A stretch of DNA of 7,752 bases, taken from assembly GCA_025362155.1 (NCBI GenBank), contig JANYHX010000036.1:1-7752 (forward strand), written 5' to 3'. The position numbers and the translations under genes are program-made. The notes beneath the pieces were generated by a model, which was not told where the DNA came from, did no database searches, and saw nothing but the letters and a program-made list of their open reading frames with translations. This stretch comes from Gallionella sp. (GTDB lineage Bacteria > Pseudomonadota > Gammaproteobacteria > Burkholderiales > Gallionellaceae). Shown here in pieces: positions 7,264 through 7,752 of this stretch (the first letter of the stretch is position 1; every line of letters starts with the position of its first letter).

Positions 7264-7752
7264 ATGAATTACATCCAGATTGCCAAAACATATTGTCATA
7301 ATGTATTGGCGTTATTTATAACTGTGCTGCTGGTTTCTTGCGGAGGAGGTGGAGGAACTACAACTCCGACCCCCACCCCTCCCCCCATAACATTTACACC
7401 TTATGCTCCGGCGCTTATGGGGACGGGGGTACTAAACGATAGTGGTGTTACCAGTAACCAGTGCTATCAAACCGGGAGTAATGCTTTAGTGGCTTGCAGT
7501 GGTACGGGTTCTACAGGCGCCACTACATTGAACAATGCACAAGATGGTATGGTCGGGCGTGATGTAACTGCCCCTGACCCTACTGACGGCAAGCTGGGCT
7601 TTAGTTTTAGTCCGGTCACTGGCGGTTGTGTGAAAGATAATATTACGGGCTTGACGTGGGAAGTAAAAACCACCGATGGCGGCGCACGCGACTGGGGAAA
7701 AACTTATACCCAAAGTTCTGCTGTAGATTTTGTAACTGCCGTTAACGCCAGC
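7264..7752 (+). CDS. Secreted lipoprotein with DUF1566/Lcl-type domain, N-terminal 163 residues (partial)
   Basis: The frame is open to the window edge. Residues 1-25 form a lipoprotein signal peptide with a hydrophobic core (14-24) and the lipobox LVSC, giving a lipidated Cys at 26. Then come five Gly and a Thr/Pro-rich spacer (TTTPTPTPPP, 32-41). Gly at +2 after the Cys suggests outer-membrane sorting. The rest has features typical of DUF1566 (Lcl C-terminal domain) proteins: TGVLNDSGVTSNQCYQTGS with a second Cys in ACSGTG, the segment QDGMVGRD (93-100), and CVKDNITGLTWEVKTTDGG (122-140), the hallmark of the domain. Three cysteines (67, 78, 122) in the mature part may form disulfides. Related domains occur in surface and adhesion proteins such as Legionella Lcl, but the function here is unknown. 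It is divergent from carA and shows no link to pyrimidine metabolism. The start is supported by GGGAG 8 nt upstream. Confidence 0.8.
   Translation, partial: MNYIQIAKTYCHNVLALFITVLLVSCGGGGGTTTPTPTPPPITFTPYAPALMGTGVLNDSGVTSNQCYQTGSNALVACSGTGSTGATTLNNAQDGMVGRDVTAPDPTDGKLGFSFSPVTGGCVKDNITGLTWEVKTTDGGARDWGKTYTQSSAVDFVTAVNAS

Noticed and set aside
7237..7264. TTGCAA-16-TATAAA as a promoter for the lipoprotein gene
   Set aside because: The -10 element would overlap the ATG and put the transcription start inside the coding sequence, making the good GGGAG ribosome site useless.
7467..7713. Minus-strand open frames of 68 and 75 codons opposite the lipoprotein gene
   Set aside because: The plus-strand frame has a lipobox, a ribosome site and a DUF1566-type motif; the minus-strand frames have none of these.

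Overview
The window is chromosomal core-gene DNA from a proteobacterium. Protein similarity to Escherichia coli homologues recalled from memory, together with the gene order carA-carB-greA-yhbY-rlmE-ftsH, points to a betaproteobacterium. The order Nitrosomonadales (a Gallionella- or Sideroxydans-like organism) is my best guess, but no marker gene here proves it.

Layout from left to right: the 5' part of ftsH (minus strand, cut by the window edge); rlmE (minus); yhbY (plus, divergent from rlmE and convergent with greA); a long GC-rich inverted repeat; greA (minus); carB (minus); a second, different inverted repeat; carA (minus); a 333-nt control region holding a strong sigma70-type promoter, a CRP-like palindrome and a leader hairpin for carA; and the 5' part of a lipoprotein gene with a DUF1566/Lcl-type domain (plus, cut by the right edge).

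carA and carB encode the two subunits of carbamoyl-phosphate synthetase, which feeds pyrimidine and arginine synthesis. greA rescues backtracked RNA polymerase. yhbY and rlmE act on the large ribosomal subunit, and ftsH encodes the membrane AAA+ protease. The minus-strand genes form two blocks, carA-carB-greA and rlmE-ftsH, separated by the oppositely oriented yhbY.

I found no new multi-gene system. All complete genes are ordinary, intact members of known families. The parts worth a second look are between genes: the carA promoter and leader, the two inverted repeats (one inside the carAB operon, one between the convergent genes), the A-rich 5' end of rlmE that overlaps a probable yhbY promoter, and the lipoprotein gene at the right edge. 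Two start sites matter for annotation: CarA probably begins at a GTG (6930) well inside its longest frame, and CarB at ATG 5740 rather than at a GTG that lies inside the inverted repeat.
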